DNA of 61,088 nt, taken from assembly GCF_002272075.1 (NCBI RefSeq), contig NZ_NPBJ01000014.1, positions 1 through 61,088 of the forward strand, in the 5' to 3' direction. Shown one piece after another: positions 34,189-41,811 of the stretch (its first letter is position 1; the number at the start of each line of letters is the position of its first letter). The stretch is from Terribacillus saccharophilus (GTDB lineage: Bacteria > Bacillota > Bacilli > Bacillales > Amphibacillaceae). The notes below the pieces were generated by a model. The model did not search any database. It had not been told where the DNA came from and saw nothing but the letters and a program-made list of their open reading frames with translations. A program made the position numbers and the translations under genes.

Positions 34189-34717
34189 ATCCGAGGAGCA
34201 CAGCACCATAAACCAAAGCCCCAAGGATAACGAAGGCAGGATGCACCTTCCACCTCTCCATGAGCAAATAGCTAAGTACAACCAAGATGATTGTATGTAT
34301 CCAGCCTGCACTTTCATAAGAAGTGTGGAAAAAGCTTATTGCCATCCCCCCCAGCAGCACAGCGATAGTCGGCCGAATATAAGCTGTCATTCTTTTCACC
34401 CGAGGAGAATCCTTGAATTTCGCTAAAATACTCAATAATCCAATCATCAGGATGAGTGAAGGCGCTACTGTAGCAAACAAACCTATTGCTGCCCCCAGTA
34501 CACCGGCTTGCTGAAAGCCGATCACCCCTGCCAGCTTCGTCGCAATAGGACCAGGAAGTGCATTTGCCAGTGCCAGCATCTGGCTGTAATCAGCTGTTGT
34601 CATCCAGCCATATCTGTCCACAACTTCATTTTCGATAAGCGGAATAGTTGCTGGACCGCCGCCATATCCGACAATTCCAGGAATGAAGAAGGCAAGAAAT
34701 ATCTGCCAGTAAATCAT
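34187..34717 (-). CDS. Short-chain chromate transporter (ChrA/CHR) subunit 2
   Basis: A 176-residue membrane protein corresponding to one CHR half, with AFFIPGIVGYGGGPATIPLIENEVV at the N-terminus and NALPGPIATKLAG, the CHR signature. Short CHR proteins work in pairs of opposite topology; the partner is encoded just upstream with a 4-bp ATGA overlap. In B. subtilis the ywrA/ywrB pair is of this type. Chromate export is the family function; the true physiological anion could be different. Confidence 0.9.
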   Translation of the reverse strand: MIYWQIFLAFFIPGIVGYGGGPATIPLIENEVVDRYGWMTTADYSQMLALANALPGPIATKLAGVIGFQQAGVLGAAIGLFATVAPSLILMIGLLSILAKFKDSPRVKRMTAYIRPTIAVLLGGMAISFFHTSYESAGWIHTIILVVLSYLLMERWKVHPAFVILGALVYGAVLLG

Positions 34718-35268
34718 GTTCCCTTTTCCTCCTTCCGTTTCTCCGGTTTTACAAGTGCAAACAGAAGAAGCGCCAGGATAAGGAAAGCAGGGTGGATATG
34801 AAGCAGTTCAATCAGCACAACAGATGCGGCTAACAAAGCAACAATTTGCCAGCTACTCAACCCATTACGAGACTTTTTAAGAAAATCCAGTGTCATCACT
34901 GCCAGCATTACCCCAACAACGGGTATGACAGCTGTTGTCATTCCGCTGAGCCAGGGCTGATCGCTCAAAGCTTCGACAAAATAAAATAAGATGATGAGTA
35001 AAATGACTGTCGGGATGACGGTAGCTATCAATGCGCTGATCATACCGATCGAGCCGCCGACCCGATAGCCGATATAGCCTGCTAATTTGGTTGCAATTGG
35101 GCCAGGCAAGCTGTTGCCAAGTGCCAGCGTATTACCGAACTCCTCGTCATCCATCCACTTATACTGTTTGACGACTTCCTTTTCCACAAGCGGGATTGAT
35201 GCAGGTCCTCCGCCGTATCCGAGGATGCCGACCCGGAAAAATGCCATAAATAATTGCCAGTAGATCAT
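34714..35268 (-). CDS. Short-chain chromate transporter (ChrA/CHR) subunit 1
   Basis: A 184-residue CHR half protein (AFFRVGILGYGGGPASIPLVEKEVV, then NSLPGPIATKLAGYIGYR), clearly homologous to the next gene. About five to six membrane helices. The open frame extends to 35358, inside the gamma-glutamyltransferase gene, but the ATG at 35268 follows AAAGGTTGA. The order transferase - chr - chr mirrors the ywr region of B. subtilis, which also joins short CHR genes to a GGT-like gene. Confidence 0.9.
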   Translation of the reverse strand: MIYWQLFMAFFRVGILGYGGGPASIPLVEKEVVKQYKWMDDEEFGNTLALGNSLPGPIATKLAGYIGYRVGGSIGMISALIATVIPTVILLIILFYFVEALSDQPWLSGMTTAVIPVVGVMLAVMTLDFLKKSRNGLSSWQIVALLAASVVLIELLHIHPAFLILALLLFALVKPEKRKEEKGT

Positions 35269-35282
35269 GTTGTTCAACCTTT

Positions 35283-36893
35283 CTAATACGAAGCGATACT
35301 GCCGTCTGCTCGCGCTTCTGTTCCTCCATATAATGTTCCGTTCTCTGGGTCGCGCCAAATGACTTGTCCGCGCCCGAATGTAGATCTGTCCGCTTTCACT
35401 TCGATATCATGCCCTTTACGGATCAGTGCCTCCGCGATATGTTTCGGGAAATCTGCTTCTACGTGGAATGTCTTGCCTTTGATCCACTGCCAGCGCGGGG
35501 CGTCCAAAGCTGTCTGTGGGTTAAGCCCGAAATCAAGCATATTCATAACAACCTGAGCATGCCCCTGTGGCTGCATGAATCCTCCCATTACACCAAATGG
35601 TCCAATAGCCTTATTATCTTTCGTCAAAAAGCCTGGGATGATCGTGTGGAAAGATTTCTTTCCGCCTTGCAAACTGTTTGCGTGGTTTGGATCAAGACTG
35701 AAATTATGTCCGCGGTTTTGCAGCGCAATACCTGTTCCTGGTACGACCAGCCCGGAACCGAAGCCATGGTAGTTGCTTTGAATGAAGGAAACCATATTCC
35801 CATCATTATCTGCCGTTGCCAAATAAACCGTTCCGCCTGCTTTCGGTTCGCCCGCCTCCGGTTCCTGTGCAGTCTCCCCAATTAGGTCTCTTCTTTTGGA
35901 CGCATAAGCATCTGACAGCAATTCCTCCACAGTGACAGGCATATGCTGCTCTTCGGTTATGTATGCATGACCATCGGCGAAAGCAAGCTTCATCGCTTCC
36001 ATTTGCTTATGATATGTATCAATTGATTCTTTTTCTTGGAAAGAAAAACCTTTTAATATATTCAAAGCTGAAAGAGCTACCAACCCTTGGCCGTTCGGAG
36101 GAATTTCCCACACATCGTAGCCTCGATAATTAACAGAAATCGGCTCCACCCATTCCGGCTCGTAAGCTGCCAAATCCTCTTTTGTTAAGAAGCCGCCATT
36201 ATCAGCAGAAAATTCCGTCATTTTAGCGGCTAGTTCTCCCTTATAAAAAGCAGCCGCATCTGTACGCGCTATTTGCCGAAGGGTTTCCGCATGATCAGGA
36301 GATCTCCATATGTCCCCGATTTTCGGAAACTCTCCGTTTGGAGCAAATGTGTCAAACCAGCCATTGTACATCGCTTCTGTACATGACGTGCTGAACTTTT
36401 TGTACGCGCGTTCCCATAGCTTGGCAACTGTCGGCGTTACCGCAAACCCGTTTTCAGCATAGTAAATTGCTGGCTGCAGCACTTCTATCAATGGAAGCTT
36501 ACCGAATCGCTTGCTGAGGGCCGCCCATCCGCCTGGTGCACCTGGCACCGTCACCGGCAGGAAGCCATGCAAAGGCATCTCTTCATGTCCGAGTTCTCTC
36601 ACTTTATCAATGCTAATTGATTGTGGTGCTGGACCGCTGGCATTCAAACCATATAGCTTGTCCTTGATCCAAACAAGTGCAAAAGCATCACCGCCGATTC
36701 CATTCGAAGTCGGCTCCACAACTGTCAGCATGGCTGCAGTTGCAATCGCGGCATCGACTGCATTGCCGCCTTTTTTCAGCATATCCAGTCCTGCTTGTGC
36801 AGCAAGCGGCTGTGACGTAGCTACCATTCCTTGTCTTGCAATTGTCGTCATTCGCTGTGAATGATATGGGTAATACAAATGATCTGTCTTCAT
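35283..36893 (-). CDS. Gamma-glutamyltransferase-like protein (YwrD-like)
   Basis: N-terminal nucleophile hydrolase of 536 residues of the gamma-glutamyltranspeptidase family. The predicted autoprocessing site and nucleophile is T355 in AGGTVYLATADNDG. Upstream are GGNAVDAAIATAAMLTVVEPTSNGIGGDAF, the large-subunit hallmark, and later GFGSGLVVPGTGIALQNRG and GVMGGFMQPQGHAQV. No signal peptide is visible, unlike secreted Ggt, matching the YwrD subgroup. It ends 14 bp before the first chr gene, likely one operon. Substrate could be glutathione or a gamma-glutamyl compound. Confidence 0.9.
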   Translation of the reverse strand: MKTDHLYYPYHSQRMTTIARQGMVATSQPLAAQAGLDMLKKGGNAVDAAIATAAMLTVVEPTSNGIGGDAFALVWIKDKLYGLNASGPAPQSISIDKVRELGHEEMPLHGFLPVTVPGAPGGWAALSKRFGKLPLIEVLQPAIYYAENGFAVTPTVAKLWERAYKKFSTSCTEAMYNGWFDTFAPNGEFPKIGDIWRSPDHAETLRQIARTDAAAFYKGELAAKMTEFSADNGGFLTKEDLAAYEPEWVEPISVNYRGYDVWEIPPNGQGLVALSALNILKGFSFQEKESIDTYHKQMEAMKLAFADGHAYITEEQHMPVTVEELLSDAYASKRRDLIGETAQEPEAGEPKAGGTVYLATADNDGNMVSFIQSNYHGFGSGLVVPGTGIALQNRGHNFSLDPNHANSLQGGKKSFHTIIPGFLTKDNKAIGPFGVMGGFMQPQGHAQVVMNMLDFGLNPQTALDAPRWQWIKGKTFHVEADFPKHIAEALIRKGHDIEVKADRSTFGRGQVIWRDPENGTLYGGTEARADGSIASY

Positions 36894-36913
36894 TCTGTCT
36901 CCCCCTTATGTAA

Positions 36914-36937
36914 GAAGCCCGGGAACACCGGGCTTAT
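36914..36937 (-). terminator. Hairpin at the end of the HAD phosphatase gene
   Basis: AAGCCCGG (36915-36922) pairs with CCGGGCTT (36928-36935), loop GAACA. The following minus-strand sequence is CTTACATAA, a weak T-tract, so termination may be incomplete and reach the transferase gene. Confidence 0.55.
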
Positions 36938-37689
36938 GACCATCCTAGCAGATGATGGATCGCTTTAGCTACCCCATCGGCATCATTTGTATCCGTCTGA
37001 TAGTTTGCAACTTCTTTGACTGCATCCTGGGCATTGCCCATTGCTACGCCGCATCCGACAGCTTCGATCATCTTAATGTCATTCAGGCTATCACCCATGG
37101 CAATTACTTGCTCCATTTTGATATCAAGCCGATCACAGACTTTTTGTACCGCTTCTGCTTTGTTGATCCCTACTGCATTGACCTCGATATTCGTCAGACT
37201 GGAATTGGACAGCTCCAGCTCATTTTTATCGGAAAGTGCTCTGACAATTGCTTCCCGCTTTTCATCGTCGAATGTATCAAAGCCGAATTTCAGCCAATCA
37301 TATTCCTCCATATTTGCAGGGAAATTACCGCGGAACACATGCTCCGTGCTGACAGCCCAATAATGCGTGTCATACTCATCAGCCAGCCGCTTCATCTTTT
37401 TGATCAAATCATCCTCGATCAATTCACGCTCTAGCAATTCACCCTCAGCAGTCCAGATTTCACTTCCGTTTACTGTTACCAGAAAAGACTGCAGCCCAAG
37501 ATCATCCGCATAAGGCTTACATGTCCGAATGCCTCGGCCTGTGCTCAGAATGACATGAACACCTTCCTCCTGCGCCCGTTGTATCGCCTCTCTATTCGCA
37601 TCCGACACTTCTTCACGCGTATTGAGCATTGTTCCATCCATATCAAGTGCGATCAGTTTGTAATCCTTTCGTTTTACGTTCTCAGCCAT
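36934..37689 (-). CDS. Cof-type HAD-IIB hydrolase
   Basis: Phosphatase of 251 residues. HAD motifs: I LIALDMDGTMLN (nucleophile D and acid D), II VILSTGRG, III the lysine in NKAEAVQKV, IV MGDSLNDIKMIEAV. The cap between about 85 and 185 is of the IIB type. Members dephosphorylate sugar phosphates or flavin precursors (the YcsE group), but the substrate is not clear. It lies 24 bp downstream of another HAD gene. Confidence 0.88.
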   Translation of the reverse strand: MAENVKRKDYKLIALDMDGTMLNTREEVSDANREAIQRAQEEGVHVILSTGRGIRTCKPYADDLGLQSFLVTVNGSEIWTAEGELLERELIEDDLIKKMKRLADEYDTHYWAVSTEHVFRGNFPANMEEYDWLKFGFDTFDDEKREAIVRALSDKNELELSNSSLTNIEVNAVGINKAEAVQKVCDRLDIKMEQVIAMGDSLNDIKMIEAVGCGVAMGNAQDAVKEVANYQTDTNDADGVAKAIHHLLGWS

Positions 37690-37713
37690 CCAATCTCCCC
37701 TTTATGTAAATGC

Positions 37714-38406
37714 TTAGTCCATGTCCATTATAGTATAGTCGCCTTTATTTTTCCTTTCAGACCGATTCCAGTTGGCTAGCAAAGCTGGCAGTACGCGCCA
37801 ATCAGAGAAACTCGGCACTCCCTCAAGTTTCCCACCGAAGAAGACCGGCTGCAGACCTGCATTTCTGCTCCCAGCCACATCAACCTCTGCATGATCTCCG
37901 ACAAAAACAGCTTCTGATGCAGCGGCCTCCACCTCTAACAGCGCCATTTCAAAGATTGCCGGATCCGGCTTTCGTAAGCCGACCACTTCAGAAATGACCA
38001 AGCTTTGGCAATGCCAGTACAAGCCAAGCTGTTCGATCACCTGCTGTTGTAGCAAAGCCGGCCCATTTGTGACAATGCCCAATGTATAAGACATACTTAG
38101 TTCCTGCAAAGTCTCAAGTGCTTCCGGAAATGCGACAGCGAACTGCGCCACATTATCAAAATAATCAGCAGTCAACACAGGCTCCATGCTCATATCCAAG
38201 GAAAATCTGCTTAATAGTGCATGATAGACAACCGGTTTCTCCACATAGCCATTTTGATCTAATTCCAGAAATGCCGCTGTAAAATCCGATTCACTAACTC
38301 CTGCCAGCTCAGATTGAAATCGCTGAAATTGATCAGCCAAGAACCGCTGTAATGTAGTATGCCTGTCATGGATTGTTCCATCCAAATCGAAAAGAATTGC
38401 TTTCAT
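37714..38406 (-). CDS. HAD-IA family hydrolase
   Basis: Haloacid dehalogenase-like phosphatase of 230 residues. Motif I is AILFDLDGTIHD at the very N-terminus, motif II GIVTNGPALLQQQ, motif III in VVGLRKPDPAIFEMAL, motif IV AVFVGDHAEVDVAGSRNAG. The small helical cap lies about 15-90. The ATG at 38406 follows ACGGAGAGA; the frame is open upstream to 38445 without a better site. The two HAD genes of different subclasses probably form a small operon. Confidence 0.88.
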   Translation of the reverse strand: MKAILFDLDGTIHDRHTTLQRFLADQFQRFQSELAGVSESDFTAAFLELDQNGYVEKPVVYHALLSRFSLDMSMEPVLTADYFDNVAQFAVAFPEALETLQELSMSYTLGIVTNGPALLQQQVIEQLGLYWHCQSLVISEVVGLRKPDPAIFEMALLEVEAAASEAVFVGDHAEVDVAGSRNAGLQPVFFGGKLEGVPSFSDWRVLPALLANWNRSERKNKGDYTIMDMD

Positions 38407-38482
38407 ACTGTCTCTCCGTTTCTCTTTTTCTCCATCATACGCCATTTAAAAAAGAATTCAACGGTCCTGACAAAAGTGCAAG

Positions 38483-38959
38483 TCAATTCTGGTTCCGATA
38501 ATCCCACAAAATACGCCATTCTCCCTTTTCCTTTGTCACATAAACATACTGCACAAAGGAAAAGCGCCCGTACTTCCCTTGATAATTCTGTTTTACTGTA
38601 TAGGAATAGACATCTTTGTAGGTCTGCCCATTTGGTTCTGCTCGCCACTTCTTCTGCTTTTCTCCCTTTTCTATTTCAAATGAAAAAGTGTCTGCACCAA
38701 AATGACCCATAAATACATGAGAACGATCCGTCACATAATCCTTAAGCGGAAATCTGACCTGCAAATCCTTATGCAGCAACCCCCAGGAGGTCGCAAATTC
38801 GCCCTTCTGTTCTAACGTATAAAAATCTTCTACAGTCTTTTTAGACTGATTAGGAGAAGCACTTTTCAGCAAGAGGACAAACAGACAAAGCAGCAGCATA
38901 ATAAGCAAACATATGGCCATCATCAGTTGCTTACGTTTGAACCTCCGGTAATGATGCAT
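38483..38959 (-). CDS. Membrane-anchored protein with NTF2-like extracellular domain
   Basis: A 158-residue protein I cannot name. A basic N-terminus (RRFKRKQL) precedes one strong membrane helix (about 13-32); the rest should be outside. The external part (about 38-158) reads VEDFYTLEQKGEFATSWGLLH at the start and ends in FVQYVYVTKEKGEWRILWDY, the pattern of NTF2/SnoaL-like or DUF4829-type small-molecule-binding domains. The ATG at 38959 follows GAAGGGGGC. No operon partner is evident. Confidence 0.7.
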   Translation of the reverse strand: MHHYRRFKRKQLMMAICLLIMLLLCLFVLLLKSASPNQSKKTVEDFYTLEQKGEFATSWGLLHKDLQVRFPLKDYVTDRSHVFMGHFGADTFSFEIEKGEKQKKWRAEPNGQTYKDVYSYTVKQNYQGKYGRFSFVQYVYVTKEKGEWRILWDYRNQN

Positions 38960-39056
38960 AAACCAAGCCCCCTTCAGGACTAGCTTATTCACCACCGATT
39001 AAAGGTAGTATGAAAAAAATGAATGCGATAAAAGCGTTTAGTCAAATACAAATACA

Positions 39057-39105
39057 AATCCAAACTCACTCAAATTCTCAAATAAGATTTGCGTAAGTTT
39101 GGATT
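39057..39105. other. Two-step inverted repeat in an intergenic region
   Basis: AATCCAAACT (39057-39066) pairs with AGTTTGGATT (39096-39105); inside it, after a symmetric 4-nt gap on each side, CAAAT (39071-39075) pairs with ATTTG (39087-39091). The 4x4 internal loop makes a regular two-step hairpin. TTTTATTT follows on the plus strand. It may be the terminator of the gene at 39229, about 120 bp away, or a small structured RNA. Confidence 0.35.
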
Positions 39106-39228
39106 GTTTTATTTCAAGAAAGTATTAAGCTTACCTTGCGCAGTGTATTTCGCAGCGGTAGATCAAGATAGTACATTATTAATTAATAATCGCTTTATTG
39201 ATCATTAAATAAGACCATTCTGACCAGT

Positions 39229-40137
39229 TTATTGTTTCTGCATCTTTCCAAAGGATTCATTTGTTGCATAAAACCCACTGCCCTTACCGGTGTACAATGC
39301 GAGCTCCCGTTTTTCCTCATCAGTTGCTTCATCTCTGATACAAAGAAAGTAGAGGATGCTCACGTCCATCTCGCGATCCTCTTCACTTCCCTCCGGCCCA
39401 GCTTGATGATCACGAAGCTCGTCAGCGTTGGCCTCCATGCCCCATTTTATATGATGGTAAAAGTTATCGAATGTCCTTTCTGCATCTGCAGTGATATTCT
39501 CCGCCATATATTCCTGTTTCACTTGCTCTATATCATGTGTACTTATATATTCCATGAACTCTTTTCCATCGCCATATTGGAAAAATTCTCCCCAAAGCGT
39601 CGGTGTCCGTTCTCCTAATTGGAACAGCATCAAATATTTGACTTCAAATCGTTCTCTTTCCTCGGCATCCCGTTCCCCGCGCTCTGAAGCGTCTTCGGTT
39701 ATTTCCCCATCGAAGAACCGCAGACAAAACGTCTTATATTCCTTTTCGAATTGACGCATCACTTCCCATAAGCGGTGAATATCCTTATTGAATAATTCCT
39801 TCCGCCGGAAGATCGAGGCAAGAAGGAAGAAGCGGAATAAGCCGCGGAAATGTGTATTGATTTTCATTTGGCTCCAATCATAATACTCTCTTCGAAAGGC
39901 ATCATTAATTCTTTCCAAATAATCATAATCCATTGCCTGCTTCAGTCTATCGATGTGCTCTTCATCCACCAATTTTGTCGGACGCACTTTTAACGTGTCA
40001 TACTGCAGTTTCAGCTGCTCCCGATGGCGATCGGAATTTTGCATTGGGCGTTTACGTGCTCCAGTGTTGTAGAAAACTGCAATTCCGACAAGTACAATAA
40101 CAACTGCTAAACCTACAATCGTAACAATTCCATTCAT
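39229..40137 (-). CDS. Membrane-anchored protein of unknown function
   Basis: A 302-residue protein not recognised. One N-terminal membrane helix (about 4-22, IVTIVGLAVVIVLVGIAVF) is followed by a long, highly charged, mainly helical cytoplasmic region with many aromatic residues (FRREYYDWSQMKINTHF, LFRFFLLASIFRRKELF). An acidic, repetitive stretch near 160-175 is rich in E and R. The ATG at 40137 has AGGAGGAGAAG just upstream; the frame extends further to 40176 without support. It stands 63 bp downstream of the hydrolase gene. Confidence 0.75.
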   Translation of the reverse strand: MNGIVTIVGLAVVIVLVGIAVFYNTGARKRPMQNSDRHREQLKLQYDTLKVRPTKLVDEEHIDRLKQAMDYDYLERINDAFRREYYDWSQMKINTHFRGLFRFFLLASIFRRKELFNKDIHRLWEVMRQFEKEYKTFCLRFFDGEITEDASERGERDAEERERFEVKYLMLFQLGERTPTLWGEFFQYGDGKEFMEYISTHDIEQVKQEYMAENITADAERTFDNFYHHIKWGMEANADELRDHQAGPEGSEEDREMDVSILYFLCIRDEATDEEKRELALYTGKGSGFYATNESFGKMQKQ

Positions 40138-40199
40138 CTCTTCTCCTCCTGGCCATGGCAAATAGAGCTGACACACTTGTCAGCTCTATTTTGTTACTT

Positions 40200-41006
40200 T
40201 TAGCTTTGCAATACACGCAACAGCTCTTGATTGAATTTTTCTTTCTCGTCGAACATAAGTCCATGGCCGCTGTTCTCAAAAGGAACGATTGTTGAATTGA
40301 CGATACCGCCTGTCATTTCTGTGGCGAAATCAAACGGACAAATCTCATCCTTTTGACCATGGAAGATATATGTCGGTGTACTGATCTGCGCTAGCTCAGC
40401 ACGTAGATCCTCATCACGAAGTGCTTCCATCGCCTGAATCGTACCATGTCCGCTAGCTTCCAAGCCAAGATGGAAGAACCATTCTTTGAAAGGCTCAGAA
40501 TGATCTTGAGCAAAGAACATATTACCGAAGTCCTGCAGGGTTTTCGGACGATCCGTTTGGATTTGCTCAATCATATCATCTGCCTCTTCCTTCTTCATAC
40601 CGAATGGATAAGCATCACGCTGCGTGAAAACAGGAGCTGCTGCTGACAGCAGAAGCAGCTTGTTCACTTTAGCAAGACCGTATTTATTCATATAACGAAT
40701 GGCAATCGGACCACCCATCGAAAAGCCAGCTAAAACGAAATTATCAAGTCCCAGATGCTCGACAACAGCATGTACTGCTTCTGCCTGTGCATCATAGGTG
40801 TAGCTGTTCCATGGCTTATCCGATTTTCCGAAACCGAGCAAATCGATACCGATGAAACGGTAGCCATGCTTCGGCAGTTCATTCATTTGATACTCGAACA
40901 TTTTGTGGCTTACCGGCCAGCCGTGCAAGAAGACTACAGGAATGCCTGTACCTATATCCTCTGCGAAAATGTTATATCCTGATTCTGATTTGATCACATG
41001 TCCCAT
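40200..41006 (-). CDS. Alpha/beta-fold hydrolase
   Basis: A 268-residue alpha/beta hydrolase of the chloroperoxidase/esterase type. Oxyanion region VVFLHGWPVS, nucleophile serine in LAGFSMGGPIA (about S95), acid near FHGQKDEICPF, catalytic histidine in ENSGHGLMFD. The lid region (about 130-190) is helical. Natural substrate not determinable. It starts 2 bp after the stop of the small membrane protein gene at 41009, suggesting cotranscription. Confidence 0.88.
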   Translation of the reverse strand: MGHVIKSESGYNIFAEDIGTGIPVVFLHGWPVSHKMFEYQMNELPKHGYRFIGIDLLGFGKSDKPWNSYTYDAQAEAVHAVVEHLGLDNFVLAGFSMGGPIAIRYMNKYGLAKVNKLLLLSAAAPVFTQRDAYPFGMKKEEADDMIEQIQTDRPKTLQDFGNMFFAQDHSEPFKEWFFHLGLEASGHGTIQAMEALRDEDLRAELAQISTPTYIFHGQKDEICPFDFATEMTGGIVNSTIVPFENSGHGLMFDEKEKFNQELLRVLQS

Positions 41007-41008
41007 TA

Positions 41009-41206
41009 TTATCTCCCCTTCTTGTTATAATCTCGTTCCCTTGGTTCTTTCTTTTCTCTTGTTCTCAATTCTCGGAATAAGAAAAATGCCCCTACTACAC
41101 CTGAAAGAATGGTGAGCAGAAGAAATAGCGTATTTGTAGTAAATGCAAAGAATAGTAGGAAGACAAGCGCCAGGATGAAGAATCCAAAATAGCCTGCTAT
41201 CTTCAT
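41009..41206 (-). CDS. Small two-TM membrane protein
   Basis: A 65-residue protein with two hydrophobic helices (about 5-23 and 26-44) and a highly charged cytoplasmic tail (RTREKKEPRERDYNKKGR). No family is recognised. The ATG at 41206 lies 8 nt after GGAG; a GTG three codons upstream directly touches that site and is less likely. It immediately precedes the alpha/beta hydrolase gene. Confidence 0.65.
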   Translation of the reverse strand: MKIAGYFGFFILALVFLLFFAFTTNTLFLLLTILSGVVGAFFLFRELRTREKKEPRERDYNKKGR

Positions 41207-41279
41207 ACGCCTCACTCCTTCCAGTTATGTTTTTATGTTCTTGCTTCTTTATACCCGTTAGGCACCACGATTAAGCAAA

Positions 41280-41308
41280 AGAAAAAAGCATGCCTCCTTA
41301 GCATGCTT
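41280..41308 (-). terminator. Terminator of the small secreted protein gene
   Basis: AAGCATGC (41286-41293) and GCATGCTT (41301-41308) form an 8-bp stem with a 7-nt loop, followed on the minus strand by TTTTTTC. It overlaps the stop codon of the gene at 41307. Confidence 0.8.
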
Positions 41309-41717
41309 AATGTGTGTGCAAGACAGTGTTTTCCGGTCCGATTAATTTGACCTCCAGTTCGATTTCCCGGTTGATGTCATCTTCTAGATCATGTGCTTCC
41401 ACAACATCCGCTGCTTCTCCTTTCACTTCTTCCCAAACAGTCAGCATATGATGATCGACTTCCTCTTCCTCGTTCTGAATTCGTAAACTGATAATGCCTT
41501 CCGGCTCAAAACCAACTCCCAGTACTTCATACGTATCATAAGCAGCTAGCTCCTCGACTGCTGTATTGTTCACTTCCTCCAATGCGTGTCGGATCATCTC
41601 TTCGTGGACATCATTATACGGAACAGGATGGGTGGATCGGTCGGTGAAGAAAAAGAGCAGGCCAGCTATCACCATTGTCCCAGCCAAAACAAGACGCAAT
41701 CCAAGGCTTCGTTTCAT
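41307..41717 (-). CDS. Small exported or membrane-anchored acidic protein
   Basis: A 136-residue protein not recognised. An N-terminal signal/anchor (about 8-25, LRLVLAGTMVIAGLLFFF) precedes an acidic domain (rich in E and D, with EEEEVDHHM) that ends in HTH. The ATG at 41717 stands 6 nt after GGAGGT; another ATG two codons earlier directly touches the ribosome site. Located between two terminators, so transcribed alone. Confidence 0.65.
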   Translation of the reverse strand: MKRSLGLRLVLAGTMVIAGLLFFFTDRSTHPVPYNDVHEEMIRHALEEVNNTAVEELAAYDTYEVLGVGFEPEGIISLRIQNEEEEVDHHMLTVWEEVKGEAADVVEAHDLEDDINREIELEVKLIGPENTVLHTH

Positions 41718-41772
41718 CTGCATACCTCCATTCCTTGCTACTATATGCCGTATAGTATGGAAACTTGTCCAT

Positions 41773-41811
41773 AAAAAAAGGAGCACGCCTCGCGCGGCGC
41801 ACTCCTTTTAC
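41773..41811. terminator. Terminator at the end of the MMPL exporter gene
   Basis: AAAGGAG-CA-CGCC pairs with GGCG-CA-CTCCTTT. Runs of A on the left and T on the right fit termination in both directions; on the minus strand it ends the MMPL gene. Confidence 0.85.

Noticed and set aside
36952-37434. Plus-strand open frame of 160 codons opposite a HAD gene
   Set aside because: Fully inside a clear HAD phosphatase gene on the other strand and without start signals.
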